Positions 46,022 to 47,598 of a stretch of DNA of 47,598 nucleotides are shown piece after piece (position 1 is the stretch's first letter; every line of letters starts with the position of its first letter). Source of the DNA: Alphaproteobacteria bacterium RIFCSPHIGHO2_12_FULL_63_12 (GTDB lineage: Bacteria > Pseudomonadota > Alphaproteobacteria > Caulobacterales > Parvularculaceae); assembly GCA_001767925.1 (NCBI GenBank), contig MEMM01000132.1, positions 39,807-87,404 on the forward strand, in the 5' to 3' direction. The notes beneath the pieces were generated by a model. That model was not told the DNA's origin. It was given only the letters and a program-made list of their open reading frames with translations, and ran no database searches. Position numbers and translations under genes: made by a program.

Positions 46022-47598
46022 ATGGCCGTCGAAACGCCGTTGCTCGATCAGGTGAAGTTTCCGGCCGACCTCAGGAAGCTCCAGAAGAACCAGCTGCGCC
46101 AGTTCGCCGACGAGCTGCGCGCCGAGGTGATTGACGCCGTCTCGCAGACCGGCGGGCATCTTGGCTCCGGCCTTGGCGTCGTCGAGCTGACGACCGCCAT
46201 CCATTATGTGTTCAACACCCCCGACGACAAGCTGGTCTTCGACGTCGGCCACCAGTGCTATCCGCACAAGGTGATCACCGGCCGCCGCGACCGCATCAGG
46301 ACGCTGCGCCAGGGCGGCGGGCTTTCAGGCTTCACCAAGCGCTCGGAAAGCGAATACGACCCGTTCGGCGCGGCGCATGCGGCGACGTCGATTTCCGCCG
46401 CGCTCGGTTTCGCGCGCGCCCGCGACCATCAGGGCAAGAAGAACCATGCGATCGCCGTTATCGGCGACGGCTCGATGTCGGCGGGCATGGCGTATGAAGG
46501 GCTGAACAACGCCGGCTCGCTCGGCGCGAAATTCATCGTCATCCTGAATGACAACGACATGTCGATCGCGCCGCCGGTCGGCGCGATGAGCGCCTATCTG
46601 GCGCGCGCCTCGTCCGGCAAGGCGTATCAGAAAGTCCGCGCGCTCGGAAAACATTTCCTGAAACGCGTGCCGCCGGCGCTGTATGAAAAACTCGCGCGCG
46701 CCGAGGAATACGGCCGCGGCATGGTGACCGGCGGAACTTTGTTCGAAGAGCTTGGCTTTTATTATGTCGGGCCGATTGACGGGCATAATCTCGACCATCT
46801 GATCCCGGTTCTCGAAAATGTCCGCGACATGGAGGACGGGCCGGTGCTCGTCCATGTCGTCACCAAAAAAGGCAAGGGCTACGCGCCCGCCGAGGAAGCC
46901 GCCGACAAGGGCCACGGCGTCGTCAAATTCGACGTCGTCTCCGGCAAGCAGCATAAAGCGGCGTCAAACGCGCCGGCCTATCAGAAAGTCTTCGCGCAGG
47001 CGCTGATCAAGGAAGCCGAGAAAGACCCGAAAATCGTCGCCATCACGGCGGCGATGCCGTCCGGCACCTCGCTCGATCTGTTCGCGCAGGCCTTCCCGGA
47101 TCGCTGTTACGATGTCGGCATCGCCGAACAGCATGCGGTGACCTTCGCCGCGGGTCTCGCCGCCGACGGGATGAAACCTTTTTGCGCGATCTATTCGACC
47201 TTCCTGCAGCGCGGCTATGACAGCGTGCAGCACGATGTCGATCTGCAAAAACTGCCGGTGCGTTTCCCGATGGACCGCGCCGGGCTTGTCGGCGCGGACG
47301 GCGCGACGCATGCGGGCGCGTTCGATCTCGCTTATCTCGGCTGCCTCCCCAACATGGTCATCATGGCCTGCGCGGATGAAGCTGAACTCGTCCACATGAC
47401 GGCGACCGCCGCCGCCTATGACGAAGGTCCGATCGCCTATCGCTATCCGCGCGGCGAGGGAATCGGCATCGACCTGCCGCAGATCGGCAAGGTTCTCGAA
47501 ATCGGCAAGGGCCGGATCGTCCGTGAGGGGACGAAAGTCGCGATCCTGTCGCTCGGCACGCGCCTCGCCGAGGCGCTCGCCGCTTCCGACGCGCTTGA
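46022..47598 (+). CDS. dxs: 1-deoxy-D-xylulose-5-phosphate synthase, truncated at window end
   Basis: translated by eye: [56 protein letters not shown]; frame stays open to 47598. Confidence 0.96.
   Translation, partial: MAVETPLLDQVKFPADLRKLQKNQLRQFADELRAEVIDAVSQTGGHLGSGLGVVELTTAIHYVFNTPDDKLVFDVGHQCYPHKVITGRRDRIRTLRQGGGLSGFTKRSESEYDPFGAAHAATSISAALGFARARDHQGKKNHAIAVIGDGSMSAGMAYEGLNNAGSLGAKFIVILNDNDMSIAPPVGAMSAYLARASSGKAYQKVRALGKHFLKRVPPALYEKLARAEEYGRGMVTGGTLFEELGFYYVGPIDGHNLDHLIPVLENVRDMEDGPVLVHVVTKKGKGYAPAEEAADKGHGVVKFDVVSGKQHKAASNAPAYQKVFAQALIKEAEKDPKIVAITAAMPSGTSLDLFAQAFPDRCYDVGIAEQHAVTFAAGLAADGMKPFCAIYSTFLQRGYDSVQHDVDLQKLPVRFPMDRAGLVGADGATHAGAFDLAYLGCLPNMVIMACADEAELVHMTATAAAYDEGPIAYRYPRGEGIGIDLPQIGKVLEIGKGRIVREGTKVAILSLGTRLAEALAASDAL

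Noticed and set aside
47000-47598. Possible dxs pseudogene because no ORF is listed in the track
   Set aside because: The reading frame is open and simply runs off the window end.
1-47598. tRNA, rRNA, CRISPR arrays, integrases or transposases
   Set aside because: Searched by eye through intergenic regions and ORF products; none recognised. A tRNAscan/Infernal run would be needed to exclude small RNAs.

Overview
GC-rich window, consistent with an alphaproteobacterial chromosome (judged from protein character and repeat families; no taxonomic search possible). Most of it is dense housekeeping and metabolic genes: pdxH, aroC, a TrmA/RumA-type RNA methyltransferase, a dihydroorotase, NUDIX, SRAP/YedK, yaaA, an FAD-linked oxidase, tsaC, an acyl-CoA dehydrogenase, M20 peptidase, an HDAC-like protein, xseB and a dxs truncated by the window end. 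The main accessory system is a complete-looking Tad/Flp type IVb pilus locus at about 25.6-38.5 kb: two flp pilins, cpaB, cpaC, a small CpaD-like lipoprotein, TadG, two TadE-like genes, cpaE, cpaF, tadB, tadC, a TPR protein, cpaA, and an overlapping ICMT/PEMT-type membrane methyltransferase. Smaller modules are an AbrB/MazE-like + Doc (Fic) toxin-antitoxin pair translationally coupled to a metallophosphoesterase, and a divergent regulator/DUF4142/cupredoxin module with a four-Cys SufR-like regulator and a perfect 24-bp palindrome. The strongest unusual signals are: (1) an intergenic-type palindromic repeat read in frame inside the N-terminal leader of a TadE-like gene; (2) the methyltransferase overlapping the prepilin peptidase gene; (3) a perfect 13-bp stem-loop between the two pilin genes; (4) the Cys-rich regulator with its palindrome; (5) the toxin-phosphoesterase coupling. 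No tRNA, rRNA, CRISPR array, transposase or prophage was recognised. All family calls are from reading protein motifs by eye.
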